NCBI GenBank assembly: GCA_949358305.1
Contig: OX442316.1
Span: 5,952,001-6,016,000, forward strand
Length of the DNA: 64,000 bases
Source: Strigamia acuminata
Lineage: Eukaryota; Arthropoda; Chilopoda; Geophilomorpha; Linotaeniidae
Reading direction: 5' to 3'
Every line of letters starts with the position of its first letter. The stretch's first letter is position 1. Of this stretch, positions 25,528-36,563 are shown piece after piece. Position numbers and translations under genes: made by a program. The notes beneath the pieces were generated by a model that was not told the DNA's origin, ran no database searches, and worked only from the letters and a program-made list of their open reading frames with translations.

Positions 25528-26042
25528 TTCTTCTCGCTACATTATTGTCGCGCTTACGCTAAGTCGTGCTTGTGCTGTGTCGCGGTTAGGTTATAAATTC
25601 ATATATTTAACTATGAATATTAAATTGTAAACTCAATTATTTTTTTTTGTAGTCAAACATGAAAATACCGTAAATCAAAATGTCGCACTTGTTCCACGTC
25701 GCGCTTTGTGGTTGTCGTGCCAGTTATATTTTGCCCTTATAAAAAAGTACTGCATGAATTTCATGCAGTTGAACCTGCAGTATGGAGAATGCATGACTTT
25801 CTGCGAGATTATCGAATTAGAAAATATGTGCAGCCCGGTGTCTGGGGTGTCTGCAGGACATCTGCAGACGTTCACATATAGCAGCGTTTATCGCCAGAAG
25901 AAGCTGCAATGATAAATATTTTTTCTCCGATTGGTGGAAATAGTTAATGACGTCATAAAATCGCGACCAGCCACCAGACCATAGAAGATCGCGATCGCGA
26001 CCACAGACATTCAGGAAGTTTCAAAATTTTGTTATAATTGCA

Positions 26043-27285
26043 ATGACGCCGCCCAAAAGAAATTATAGGACAAACGGACCAAGCAGATCAACACTATCAA
26101 GAATGAAAAAGAGGTTAAAAGTACGATAGTATTTTATTAAATTGTGAAAATTTTCTTATAATTTACGTTCAAAACAACTTATTTTCTTATAATTCACGTT
26201 CAAAATAACTTATTTTCTAATAATTCACGTTAAAAGAATAGATATTTCCTACATTTCAATCAATCAAACACCAATCCGACTCGTAAGAACGTTTGAAACG
26301 ATAATAAAATGGCTGCCGATAAATGTTTTTCACAGATACACACGTGCTTATACACGTAACTCGTTTCAGCTTAACCGCGATTTGAATCACTTGGACCGTT
26401 TTTGACTTTTGGAATTTAGCAACTAATAAAAATTTAATTTCTTCATCTAGGATCAAATTACAGATTTAAAATTCTTGTATAGTGATGATGAGGAGGACAA
26501 TATAGAAAAGGTAAAAAAAAAAAATAATTCCAAATATTACTAAAAATATTACTAAAAATGTAATTTCTTCATCACCAGAATCGAAGTACAGATTCAATAT
26601 GTCAGGATAATAAAAAAGAGGACAATTCTGAAAAGGCATCACAGTCATCATGCAGCATGTGTGCGCAACTTACAAAAAAAATTGAATTTCTGAACACAGA
26701 AAAGGAGAAATACAAAAGTATCAACATTCTTTCTTTAATTTCATTCACTTGTATCTTATTCATTACATTTTATCAGATAAATGGTTACAAGCCAAAGCCA
26801 TTAAGCAGGAGAAAAAAATCCATTACAAAAGATGAAGTACAGGTAATTTAATTTCTTTTCAAAAATGGCATTATAATTTTTTAACTTACACTTATTAAAT
26901 ATTTTTTTATCAGAAAACTGATATAGGGGACGGAGTACTAATAGACACTTTAGCATTGAACGTATGCAAGTGGATTTGAAAAAGTTTTCATTAAACGCCA
27001 AGCCATGCAATGGTAATAAACATTTAAATTTACCTGTATTGCCTGCATTGGACGCAAGAAAAGTGAATGCCATCGTTAGTAAGTAGATCATGTTAATTCA
27101 TAATACAGAATTTAAATACCTAACTGATTTTTTCTTCAGATTACACGGTGGCGGAGTGTAATTTGTCTGGCAAAATTGACAGAAGCGGAATAAGAATCAG
27201 CATTTGCGGTATGTTGCGAGAAATACGGCGAGGTAAAAGAGTAATCCCGCCACCGCCGCCAAAAGTAACGGCGATAAATAAATGA
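26043..27285 (+). pseudogene. BEN-domain-like gene, possibly broken
   Basis: Exons 26043-26120, 26451-26510 and 26579-26842 join in phase 0 with good GT-AG borders. They give a basic N-terminus (MTPPKRNYRTNGPSRS), an acidic stretch (SDDEEDNIEK), a CSMC motif and a hydrophobic segment near ILSLISFTCILFITFY. Downstream, a separate frame reads NLPVLPALDARKVNAIV (ending 27078) and splices to NYTVAECNLSGKIDRSG (27140-27285), which resembles the C-terminal part of a BEN domain. I cannot join exon 3 to that frame without a stop, so either a splice site escapes me or the gene is disrupted. Function would be DNA binding if the BEN reading is right; that part is inference. Confidence 0.4.
26150..26240. 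repeat. Three tandem ~35-bp repeats in an intron
   Basis: The words TTTTCTTATAATTTACG, TTTTCTTATAATTCACG and TTTTCTAATAATTCACG, each followed by TTCAAAA or TTAAAAG, occur in a row inside the first intron of the BEN-like gene. Confidence 0.7.
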
Positions 27286-27807
27286 TATTTATATTGCCAG
27301 AAGTTTTAACAGGGCTGTTTTTGTAAAATAAATATATACTTTGGGGATTTCTTCCACAAAGTAGCAGAAAAATATGGATACTCACCGACATTTACCTTCA
27401 AACGATAAATAAATTCATACTTTTATCTATGACTATCAGATTGTCAAATGTGTACTAAATGTGTATTAAATATGCCAATTAATTTTTCTTTTTGAAATAA
27501 AAATGAAAAACTAGCAACGATAGCTTCAAATGTAAAACCTGCATAAACTTCCGCCAAACCTTACTTAACATTTTAAATGTAAATACAAATAACCACATTA
27601 AAAATGCCTAATGATTAAAATCGTATGTCAAACAAACTCAATGACATAATTTTGTAAAATAAACCAATAACAGAGGTTCGACTAATCAAAGACCAATTGA
27701 CGTTGGTCACCTACTAAAGGTTGAAATAGCGCGTAAGGTCAGTAATAAACCATATAAATTGAATTGCAAAGTTGCAATTTACTGAATTCGTATATTCAAC
27801 ATTTAAT
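27286..27807. other. Left edge of the A/B array, type-B promoter region
   Basis: From about 27540 onward the sequence matches regions upstream of other type-B genes (e.g. 41550-41790 and 44540-44795), including GGTTCGACTAATCAAAG, AAGGTCAGTAATAAACC and ATATAAATTGAATTGCAAAG. The array therefore begins near 27540. Nothing is recognised in 27286-27540. Confidence 0.65.
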
Positions 27808-28070
27808 ATGAACAAAATTAATCTTCTTTGGTTTCTTTTGCTCATAAACTTTTATGAAATATTCAGTTTCGAATTTCGTTTGTCTAAGGAAGGAGAGAGT
27901 GACATCGAATTCCATTCAGCTGATGATCTTGTCGAGTTTTTGGAATCATCCCCTGTGTGGGAGAAGAACCAAGAAGTAAATTATACATACACATAAGCAA
28001 TGCTCGCTTATTTTCTTGCTAAACCCAACTAGATACCCAACTTTAATTTGCACATTAATCAGAACACACT

Positions 28071-28230
28071 AGGTGCATTCAATAAGTCTAAAACGTATGC
28101 AAAACTCGTTTCGTGTTTGCACGTGACGTCATTCCCATTCCCATTGAATAATATGTTATTCAATTGGAATGACGTCACGTGCAAACACGAAACGAGTTTT
28201 GCATACGTTTTAGACTTATTGAATGCACCT
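28071..28230. mobile_element. 160-bp hairpin MITE in the B1 intron
   Basis: The first and last 65 bases are perfect reverse complements (AGGTGCATTCAATAAGTC... at the outer end), leaving a ~30-bp centre that is itself partly inverted. Other B introns read AGAACACACTGTTTTTAATAC; here the element interrupts that sequence after ACT, and ACT is repeated on its right side. This gives a 3-bp target duplication and a precise empty site. It encodes nothing. Confidence 0.9.
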
Positions 28231-28533
28231 ACTGCTTTTAATACATTTTCATCTTATTGTACCGTATGTATACAATATTCCCATTATGTCTTTAAAATTT
28301 ATTTCCAGTTAAAAGCAGCTGTGGATAAAGAAAATGAGGACAAAAGGACCATCTTATAAATAAATGAAAATAGGGGGGGTCATTAAATACAATCCATAAA
28401 AATGTTGACGACTGTTAGTTTAGCACTACATTCACACAAAATTTCACATTCCCGACAGAGAAGGAAAAAATTGAACTTATCGTTTTGTGCTAGCAAACTT
28501 CTAGAACAAATAAGTTATCTACTATTGACTATA

Positions 28534-28695
28534 CAGTGTAAGCTCTGTAGCCCGGACATGCCCCGTCCGGACAGCTCTGTAGCTCGGACAGGGTTGGAGG
28601 TCCTAACTTGGTCCCGACCTACGAATATATCCAGAAAAATTTAATGACCCTCTCCCGTCCGGACAACCTCTTAGTCCAGACAACTTTCTGGGACC
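28534..28695. mobile_element. Partial element of the CAGTGTAAGCTCTGTAG family
   Basis: It starts TACAGTGTAAGCTCTGTAGC and contains repeated CGGACAT/CCGTCCGGACAG words, matching the complete copy at 42894-43068. The right terminal repeat is missing here; the sequence passes directly into the tail of type-B exon 2. Confidence 0.7.
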
Positions 28696-29475
28696 CAGCC
28701 AGAAAATCTTACTACAGAAGAAGAAGAAATAGTCCTCCATTACTTCGGAGATTTTTTCTACATGATTGCACATATTCAGAGGTACACGTTGACATATTAA
28801 AGAATTACTCAAACAAATTCATCAGTTGTTTAGTACCGTACATATCTAATGTATCTAATGTTATCTAATGCAATAAAATTGTTGATTGCTGATATTTTAA
28901 GTTTGTAAAAGTTTGCGGTTAGAACAATTCGATTTCAAATATTTATTGATTCAACCCCAGAGCGCCAAATAGTTGAAGTATTCTTAGTTTCCATTTCATA
29001 TTCCTCACAGTCGTGAAATTGTGGGTTGTCGTTCTAGGTAACCTTTTGACCGTTTAACTTTGATATGATACGAATATAACGACGAAGTACTAAAATGTTG
29101 AACAGTTGAGCCAAGTCAACTCAAAATGTAATATTCTATTGCAGTTGTTATTTGCACGGGAACACGCTATTGTACACCCAATACTTCCCACAGACCAAAT
29201 AAAATGTCGCGCCAGTTACATTTTGGTGTTTATCATTATGATTAATTTTATGTTAATTAAACACAAGTTTAAACGTTATAAAATGTTTAAAGTTCACTTC
29301 AGCAATATTAAACCTCAAGTAGGATAAAAATTATTTGTCATGTAACACCAACAAGTTGTGGTAAAAATAAACTCGGCGCCTGGCCACGGGTGTAATAGAA
29401 ACACACCGGCCTTTTAACTTGAAATATCAGAAGCAGAAAGCATTCAACTAAGCTGCACTTTTCAAAGAAATAATC

Positions 29476-29907
29476 ATGGACAAATTCTGTCTTATACTTT
29501 TCCTGGCGATTTGTTGTTATGAAGTAACTCAGGCTTCTATTTTCACGTTTACAATGTTCAAACCAGGAGAAGATGACATTGTGGGTCATTCATTCCAAGA
29601 TATTATGGAGTTATTTGATGGAAACAAGCGATTCAGTTTCAAAAAGTTTCCAAAGGTAAATTAGAAATTTGAATTTAATTTTGAATCTTTTTTTCTAACA
29701 TATTTTTCGCAGTTAGAAGCTAAGTTACATAAAATGGAAGCCAAACTCAGTAGGGATTATCCTCAGTTGTATGATACGATGGTTACTGGAATTTATCCTG
29801 CTGTTGACCCGAATATCCGACCGATACTGTTAGAATATTTCGGAGATTCGCTGCAAGAAGTAGCAGCAAGTTACGGATATCAGTTAACATTTGACGACGA
29901 AGAATAA
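29476..29907 (+). CDS. Array gene A1: small secreted protein, subfamily A
   Basis: Exon 1 (29476-29655, exactly 60 codons) and exon 2 (29713-29907) flank a 57-nt intron in phase 0; the product is 124 residues. The signal peptide MDKFCLILFLAICCYEVTQA is followed by a likely cleavage before S. The mature part has no cysteine. Subfamily A landmarks are KPGEDDIVGHSFQDIMELF in exon 1, and RDYPQLYD, PILLEYFGD and VAASYGYQLTF in exon 2. The acidic ending DDEE is typical. From within exon 1 onward this locus is duplicated at 35285-36563. Function is unknown; secretion is the only inference supported. Confidence 0.85.
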
Positions 29908-30332
29908 TTTTCCAACAAAATATTTTTATTATATACATATATTGTATAAAATTGTACACAATTGCACACAAATATGAATTGTTTCGACAAAAACGTATTT
30001 GCGCTAAATTCTAATACAGATATAATGTAATAAATTACTTTTCTCCTATTGTATAATGCCAAATTATGTCCTTTTCAATGTAAAATGGTACAAATGCACA
30101 GTACTGTATAAATTGAAGTTGCCGATAGCGGATAACGAGTACTACTGTATATACAATACACTATTTAAAAAAAAATAGAACCCAAACATAGAAAATGTTG
30201 CAATTGATTTTAAAACATTCCAAACATTCCTATTTTGACACGCGATTTATTTCCACCGAGCTGCAACGTTGAACCCCAAAGTTGGCTTTGCTCATCGTAC
30301 ATGAGTCATCTATCATTTTCGTACGTACTCCG

Positions 30333-30390
30333 ATTTCTAAAAATCTACATGGTACATTTTATAAAATGTACCATGTAGATTTTTAGAAAT
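30333..30390. repeat. 58-bp perfect palindrome downstream of A1
   Basis: Two 29-base arms (ATTTCTAAAAATCTACATGG... and its exact complement) meet without a spacer. The same palindrome occurs in the right duplicate at 36088-36145. The A2 unit has only one arm in the same place, so the inversion arose in the A1 lineage. Confidence 0.9.
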
Positions 30391-30689
30391 AATAAAATTT
30401 TTATTATTTCATAACCTATCTAAAAGATCATTAAAATCACATTGAAATCACACTTCATCATACTTCTATCTCGTTAAACTCAAAAACACCATCGTAAAAC
30501 ATTTGAAATAAAGTTTAAACTATTTCAAATATTCACTTGATTCAAGCCCAGAGAGCTGAATAGTTGAAACATTTTTAATTTACATTTCTTATTGCTTACT
30601 TGTTAAAGTTGTGACATTTTTATTCTAGACAGGATGTAACATTGTGGGTTGTTGTTCTAGATAACCTATTACCCATTTCATTTTGACAA

Positions 30690-30808
30690 TAATACGTACC
30701 TGGGTGATCTAATAAATGTTAAAGTAGGACATAATGTCAGTAATATTATACTGTATAATATAAATTGAGTTGCAAAAAGAGTAATATACTCATTCCGGGG
30801 TACACGTT
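30690..30808 (+). pseudogene. Type-B relic: promoter fused to the last codons
   Basis: A type-B promoter (ATGTCAGTAATATTATAC, ATATAAATTGAGTTGC, ACTCATTCC) runs directly into GGGGTACACGTT, the final codons of exon 2 (GYTLT). The start codon, intron and nearly all coding sequence are missing. The same junction is found at 36445-36640 and 38430-38600. Confidence 0.75.
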
Positions 30809-31004
30809 TGTTGGTTTAGAATAAATACTCAATCATTGGAAATATCAACAAGATGAATATGTCGGCATTTTATTCCAACTCGAACAACACTCTCATTACA
30901 ATAACTACATTGGTTGCACTCCATTCTTGTGCAATCTCGTACGTCAACAATACATCAATTAATACACTTAGACTATAACACTTTGTGATAAAAACATATC
31001 TACA
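30809..31004 (-). mobile_element. 3' LTR of the Copia element
   Basis: On the minus strand this ~196-bp segment begins TGTAGATATG and ends CTAAACCAACA, with TG...CA termini. It is followed on the element's inner side by a purine tract (AAAAAGAAGGGG on the minus strand) at 31008-31019 that would serve as the polypurine tract. The outer end abuts the GTACACGTT target. No partner LTR exists on the other side. Confidence 0.7.
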
Positions 31005-31094
31005 AATCCCCTTCTTTTTACACAAAGTAAACAGCATTTAACAGACAACAAAAATAACCCAAAAAATCGAACTTAATTAAATTCTTTCTTCTCT

Positions 31095-34000
31095 TCAATA
31101 TAAACCCATTCCCTGCACACATTTGAGTAGAATCGGTCCGCTGAGCGGTTTGGTCAGCGCGTCCGCTATCATCTCCGTCCCGGGGATGTGCTCAACCCGT
31201 ATATGGTCCGTCTCCACTCTCGCCTTAATGAAGTGGTATTTGCGATTCAAATACTTGCTTCTCACGCGTTGGATTCCGTCTTGTAACATCTGTACCGCCG
31301 CTTGGTTGTCGTTGTAGAGTTTGACATCTTTGTTAAATGTTGCGCCCAAGTCCTTCAAAACGGATTTCGTCCACGTTAAATCTCGTATCGCATCCGAAAT
31401 GCCATCGAGTTCGCTCTCGCATGATGATTCGGCCACGTCGCCCTGTTTTCGACACTTCCAATTGATTAGCGAATCTCCATCTTTGACCACGTATCCCGTA
31501 AATGTCCGTGCGTCTGCCGTCGAATCCCAGCTAGAATCGGCGTGCGCGTATAGGCATGATTTTTCTTTCCCGTAATGCAACTTGTAGTTCTGCGTCCCAC
31601 GGATGTAACGCAGTAAACGTTTGGCCGCAGCAAGGTGGATTTCCCTCGGATCCTTATTAAATCTCGAGAGAGAACTGACTGGATAACTCAGATCAGGTCG
31701 TGTGCTTGTTGCCAAATACATCACGCTGCCTATTATTTCTTGATACAAAGTCGCATCCACCGGCGGGCTATCTGCAAACTCTTCCAGTTTCAGTCCCAGT
31801 TCGCACGGTGTGGCGTTTGCATTACATTTGTCCAAACCAAAACGTCGTAGCACCTTTTCGGCGTATTTGCGTTGAAAAAGTCTGATTTCGTTTTTGTCTC
31901 GTTCGATTTCTAATCCCAGAATGTACTTTAATTCGCCCATGTGAACTAATTCGACAAATTTCCCCAATTGTGCCATTTTCTCGTCTCGAAATTTAGCGCT
32001 AGAGCTGGCTGTGACGAGATCGTCGACATAAACTCCCATCATTATCACGCCTCGCTCACTTCTGCATATATACAGGCAAGGATCGTCCGGTGAGCGCTCA
32101 AATCCGCACTTTGTCAGTACCTCGTGCAACTTCTCATTCCAGCAGCGCCCGGATTGCTTTAATCCATATAAACTCTTCTCTAGTCTGCATACGCAATCGC
32201 CCTCTCCAGTCTCGAAACCCTTTGGTTGCTCCATATATATCTTCTCCTTCAGTTTCCCGTGTAAGTACGCTGTCTTAACATCGTACTGGTCCAGAAGTAA
32301 GTCCTCTTTGGCTGCTACATTCAACAGTGTTCTCAATGACTCTATTCTGACCACTGGTGAGAATGTCTGATCGTAGTCCATTCCCGGTCTCTGTCCGCAT
32401 CCGACCGCTACAAGTCGGGCTTTGTATCGAATTATCGAGCCGTCGGCATTTGTCTTTATGCGAAAAACCCATTTTGATTTAACTGGCTTTGCATCGCTAG
32501 GTCGCGGCTCTATTTTCCAAACTTGATGTTGGTGCATCGAATCTATTTCTTCCTGCATGGCCTTTCGCCATTCGTTTGCATCATCCGACGCCATAGCCTC
32601 TTCATAGGTGTTCGGTGTAAACATTATTTCCGCCATCAATGCCTGCTCTAGGATTTTTCTTGAGTGTCGTGCTCCTCGGTGTCGCGCTCCTCGTTGTCGC
32701 GTTCCCCGTTGTCGCAGTGCTTGCTCTCTAATCCTTGTTGAGCGTCGCACTCCTCGCTGTTGCAAATTCGCTTCGGTTTCGTCTATACGAGCTTGCTTGT
32801 TTGCTGCTAGCACTTCCTTGGTGGCGCCCGGCCTCCGTCCTCCCCTCCGAGCGGGCAACTGTTCCGGTACTGGAGCCACAATGGGTGGGTCCGGTTCGTC
32901 TATGTCTACATCCGGAGCAAGTTGTTCGATCGGTTGAGGCGGTGCTTCACCAAGGTCGTAAACAACGTCTAAATCCATCGGTTCTTCGGATTCATCCGTC
33001 CGGTCAAGGTGAGTATTTCCCAATCGTGACTCTTCAAAAACTACATCACACGATTCTGTGATTTTCCCTGTGTCTCGCATAAATATCCTGTAGGCTTTCC
33101 TTTTAGTCGAATAACCCACTAGTATGCCTTCTCTGGTTTTGTCTTTCAACTTGTTTTGTCGAAATTTTGGTTCTAGTACGTGAGCCACGCATCCAAAGCG
33201 TCTCAAGTAGCTAACGTTGGGTATTCTCCCCTTCCAACGTTCGTAAGGCGTCTTGCCGTGTGTACTCGTCTTGCACCTGTTGCGTAAATGAGCAGCTGTC
33301 AGAATAGCTTCGCCCCAAAACTTCTGTGGCAACTTTGAGTCCACTAATAAAGTTCGCATCGCTTCTGTCACGGTCCTATTCATGCGTTCTGCGATCGCGT
33401 TGCTCTCGGGTGAGTATGAGGTGGTCAGTTCGTGTAAAATCCCCTTCTGAGTGAAGTATTGTCCCAAACTGTCATTCAAAAATTCCCCGCCATTGTCCGA
33501 CCGTATTCGCTTCACCAATCGCCCCATCTGCAATTCAATATGCGCCACGAAGTCTTTGATTGCGGTCCCAGCTTCACTTTTAGTGCTCAATACTCTCAAA
33601 AATACCATTCGGCTACAATCATCAACCATAGTTAGCACATAACGCGCTCCCCCTAATGTGGGTACGGGCATTGGCCCCATCAAATCAACATGAATTAATT
33701 CCATTATCTCTTGGGATTGTTGATATGAAACAGCACGTCGTGGAACCCTTGTCATCTTCCCTTTCACGCATTCCATACAAGTCTCATCTGGCAATTTTTC
33801 ATCCCAATTCAATCCTATTACAAGATTCTGACTTTTCATGTCTTCCATATTTTTGAAGTTTGGATGTCCCAATCTTTGGTGCCATAAAGTCCGTGTCAAA
33901 CATTGTGTCGTACACGCTACCTCGTTAACAGGTTGTATGTGGTTGGCTTCATTGTATATCGCCCCAATCATAAATTTATCGTCAACACGCTGTGCCCTCA

Positions 34001-35222
34001 TCACGTGATTTCCATCTTCATCTTGCACGTTGGCGCACTGTCGTGTAAACGTCACCGTCAACCCAGCATCGACCATCTTCGGAACAGATAGTAAATTCGT
34101 CTGCAGGTTCGGAATATAGAGCACGTTGCTCAGACGTAACGTGTTCCTCGAAACGTCTTCTGTGACACGCATCTGCCCCCGTCCTGGTGACTTCGCTTCT
34201 GCCTCACTTGCCAGTCCGACTTTTTGCGGATATGACTCGAAAAACTCAAAATCATCTTTGTGTGATACCATGTGACTTGTTGCCCCTGAATCCAGAAGCC
34301 AGTCTTCAAGTTCATCCGGCGTTTCCTCATCGCTTTCCCGCTCAACAGCTTCATTAATCGCCAAAACTCTCGCTCCACACGAATATTCCCGTGGCTTGGG
34401 TGTTGGTCGCACCTCGCTTCGTGCTGACTGTTCATTTGTCCTATTTCCGCCACGTCCTCTGTTCGGCGTCCTTGTGTTTGTTGCGGTTCCACGTGGATTT
34501 GCATTTCCGCGCGTTGGATCACCCGTTTTACTTTTGGACCAACAGTCCTTGGCGTAGTGTCCAATCTTGTGGCAATTGTAACATTCAATGTTACATTTCC
34601 CCCTTTGTCGAGTTCTGTACGCATTTTCGCTTCCATTTCCGTCGTGACTTTTCTTCTTTGCCCGCTGTCTTTCCTCTTCAAATCTCAAAGCAGTTCGAGC
34701 TTCACTCAAAGTCAAATTGTTGTTTTGTCCCTCAAAAATTCGCACATTGTGCTCAAATTCAACTCGCAGCCCTCGTGCTACGTAACTTAGCATCTCCTGA
34801 TTGCTATATATTTTCCCAAGTTCCGATGCTTTGGTCTTTATTGCCTCTGCACGATTTATGTACGTATCAATCGTTTCTTTCTCGTTCATCTTGAGTTGCG
34901 CTAATTCTATGCCGCATTTGACCACTTCAAAATCGTTCTTTGGTCCCATGTGAGTCTCAATCGTTTCCCACAACTTTTTGGCGTTCGTTTCCATGCTGTA
35001 ACGCACTCCTTGTTCCGCTGAAAGTGACAGCATCAAGATCCCCATGGCCTCGTCATTCTTCTGTTCCCAATTCTCCCAAATTGCCCTCATCTGGCCGTAA
35101 TTTGCCTGTCCAAGCCGTCCTTTCTCCGGTTCGTCGTTCACGATCACCATCTTCCATAGGCCTTTCATCTTTAATACTGCTCGCAATCTCATCTTCCAGA
35201 GAAAATAATTCCTATCGGTCAA
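31095..35222 (-). mobile_element. Copia-type retrotransposon polyprotein, 5' truncated
   Basis: A single open frame of 1,375 codons encodes gag-protease-integrase-reverse transcriptase-RNase H, in Copia order. Visible in sequence are a gag zinc knuckle (CYNCHKIGHYAKDC), the protease site LDSGATSH, the integrase HHCC and DDE regions (HVDLMGP, VDDCSR, RSDNGGEF), the reverse transcriptase box YVDDLV, and RNase H motifs with a terminal LTKPLSG. The frame stays open to 35222 and beyond with no ATG, because the 5' end of gag, the leader and the 5' LTR are absent. The ORF is undamaged, so the insertion is young. It lies antisense to the array genes. Confidence 0.93.
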
Positions 35223-35244
35223 CCTCTCGACCGTCGTTGATGAG

Positions 35245-35288
35245 GAGGAAACGCCGGATGAACTTGAAGACTGGCTTCTGGATTCAGG
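35245..35288 (+). mobile_element. 44-nt inverted piece of the Copia at its broken 5' end
   Basis: The bases GAGGAAACGCCGG through GGCTTCTGGATTCAGG equal the reverse complement of 34285-34328, the protease-start region of the same element. They join the truncated gag on one side (shared GATGAG/GAGGA) and the A1-like exon on the other (shared CAGG, 35285-35288). This is a microhomology-flanked template-switch signature. Confidence 0.9.
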
Positions 35289-36563
35289 CTTCTATTTTCA
35301 CGTTTACAATGTTCAAACCAGGAGAAGATGACATTGTGGGTCATTCATTCCAAGATATTATGGAGTTATTTGATGGAAACAAGCGATTCAGTTTCAAAAA
35401 GTTTCCAAAGGTAAATTAGAAATTTGAATTTAATTTTGAATCTTTTTTTCTAACATATTTTTCGCAGTTAGAAGCTAAGTTACATAAAATGGAAGCCAAA
35501 CTCAGTAGGGATTATCCTCAGTTGTATGATACGATGGTTACTGGAATTTATCCTGCTGTTGACCCGAATATCCGACCGATACTGTTAGAATATTTCGGAG
35601 ATTCGCTGCAAGAAGTAGCAGCAAGTTACGGATATCAGTTAACATTTGACGACGAAGAATAATTTTCCAACAAAATATTTTTATTATATACATATATTGT
35701 ATAAAATTGTACACAATTGCACACAAATATGAATTGTTTCGACAAAAACGTATTTGCGCTAAATTCTAATACAGATATAATGTAATAAATTACTTTTCTC
35801 CTATTGTATAATGCCAAATTATGTCCTTTTCAATGTAAAATGGTACAAATGCACAGTACTGTATAAATTGAAGTTGCCGATAGCGGATAACGAGTACTAC
35901 TGTATATACAATACACTATTTAAAAAAAAATAGAACCCAAACATAGAAAATGTTGCAATTGATTTTAAAACATTCCAAACATTCCTATTTTGACACGCGA
36001 TTTATTTCCACCGAGCTGCAACGTTGAACCCCAAAGTTGGCTTTGCTCATCGTACATGAGTCATCTATCATTTTCGTACGTACTCCGATTTCTAAAAATC
36101 TACATGGTACATTTTATAAAATGTACCATGTAGATTTTTAGAAATAATAAAATTTTTATTATTTCATAACCTATCTAAAAGATCATTAAAATCACATTGA
36201 AATCACACTTCATCATACTTCTATCTCGTTAAACTCAAAAACACCATCGTAAAACATTTGAAATAAAGTTTAAACTATTTCAAATATTCACTTGATTCAA
36301 GCCCAGAGAGCTGAATAGTTGAAACATTTTTAATTTACATTTCTTATTGCTTACTTGTTAAAGTTGTGACATTTTTATTCTAGACAGGATGTAACATTGT
36401 GGGTTGTTGTTCTAGATAACCTATTACCCATTTCATTTTGACAATAATACGTACCTGGGTGATCTAATAAATGTTAAAGTAGCACATAATGTCAGTAATA
36501 TTATACTGTATAATATAAATTGAGTTGCAAAAAGAGTAATATACTCATTCCGGGGTACACGTT
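35285..36563. repeat. 1,279-bp direct repeat, right copy
   Basis: This is the partner of 29530-30808. Its right end continues GTTGACAAATTAAAAAATTC, i.e. the uninterrupted version of the sequence in which the LTR sits on the left copy. The right copy therefore preserves the empty insertion site. Confidence 0.95.
35289..35662 (+). pseudogene. Array gene A1-prime: 5'-truncated copy of A1
   Basis: The exon 1 remainder (35289-35410) and exon 2 (35468-35662) are identical to A1, but the start codon and the first 18 codons, including the signal peptide, are replaced by Copia sequence. Read-through from the inverted Copia fragment is in frame for a short distance, yet there is no type-A promoter. 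It is best treated as non-functional. Confidence 0.9.

Larger units (their letters stand above)
27808..28800 (+). pseudogene. Array gene B1: small secreted protein, exon 2 disrupted
   Basis: Exon 1 (27808-27975) is intact: signal peptide MNKINLLWFLLLINFYEIFS, then FEFRLSKEGESDIEFHSADD. Exon 2 starts normally at 28309 (LKAAVDKENEDKRTIL) but meets a stop at 28357-28359. What follows is ordinary 3' flank of another type-B gene and a piece of a repeated element. The missing second half of exon 2 resumes at about 28695 (ENLTTEEEEIVLHYFGDFF...) and ends at 28800. The locus looks like the head of one B gene and the tail of another brought together by a deletion or unequal crossover. A 160-bp hairpin element sits in its intron. 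Confidence 0.8.
29530..30808. repeat. 1,279-bp direct repeat, left copy
   Basis: It is colinear without indels with 35285-36563 (constant offset of 5,755). The only mismatch I noticed is at 30719 (G here, C in the right copy). It runs from inside A1 exon 1 through its 3' flank to the point where the Copia LTR begins. Confidence 0.95.

Noticed and set aside
34940-35419. A + strand ORF of 159 codons that ends in type-A protein sequence
   Set aside because: Its first two-thirds are antisense Copia; it is only a read-through created by the junction at 35285.
31123-35419. Many + strand ORFs of 60-170 codons across the Copia element
   Set aside because: They are shadows of the long minus-strand polyprotein.
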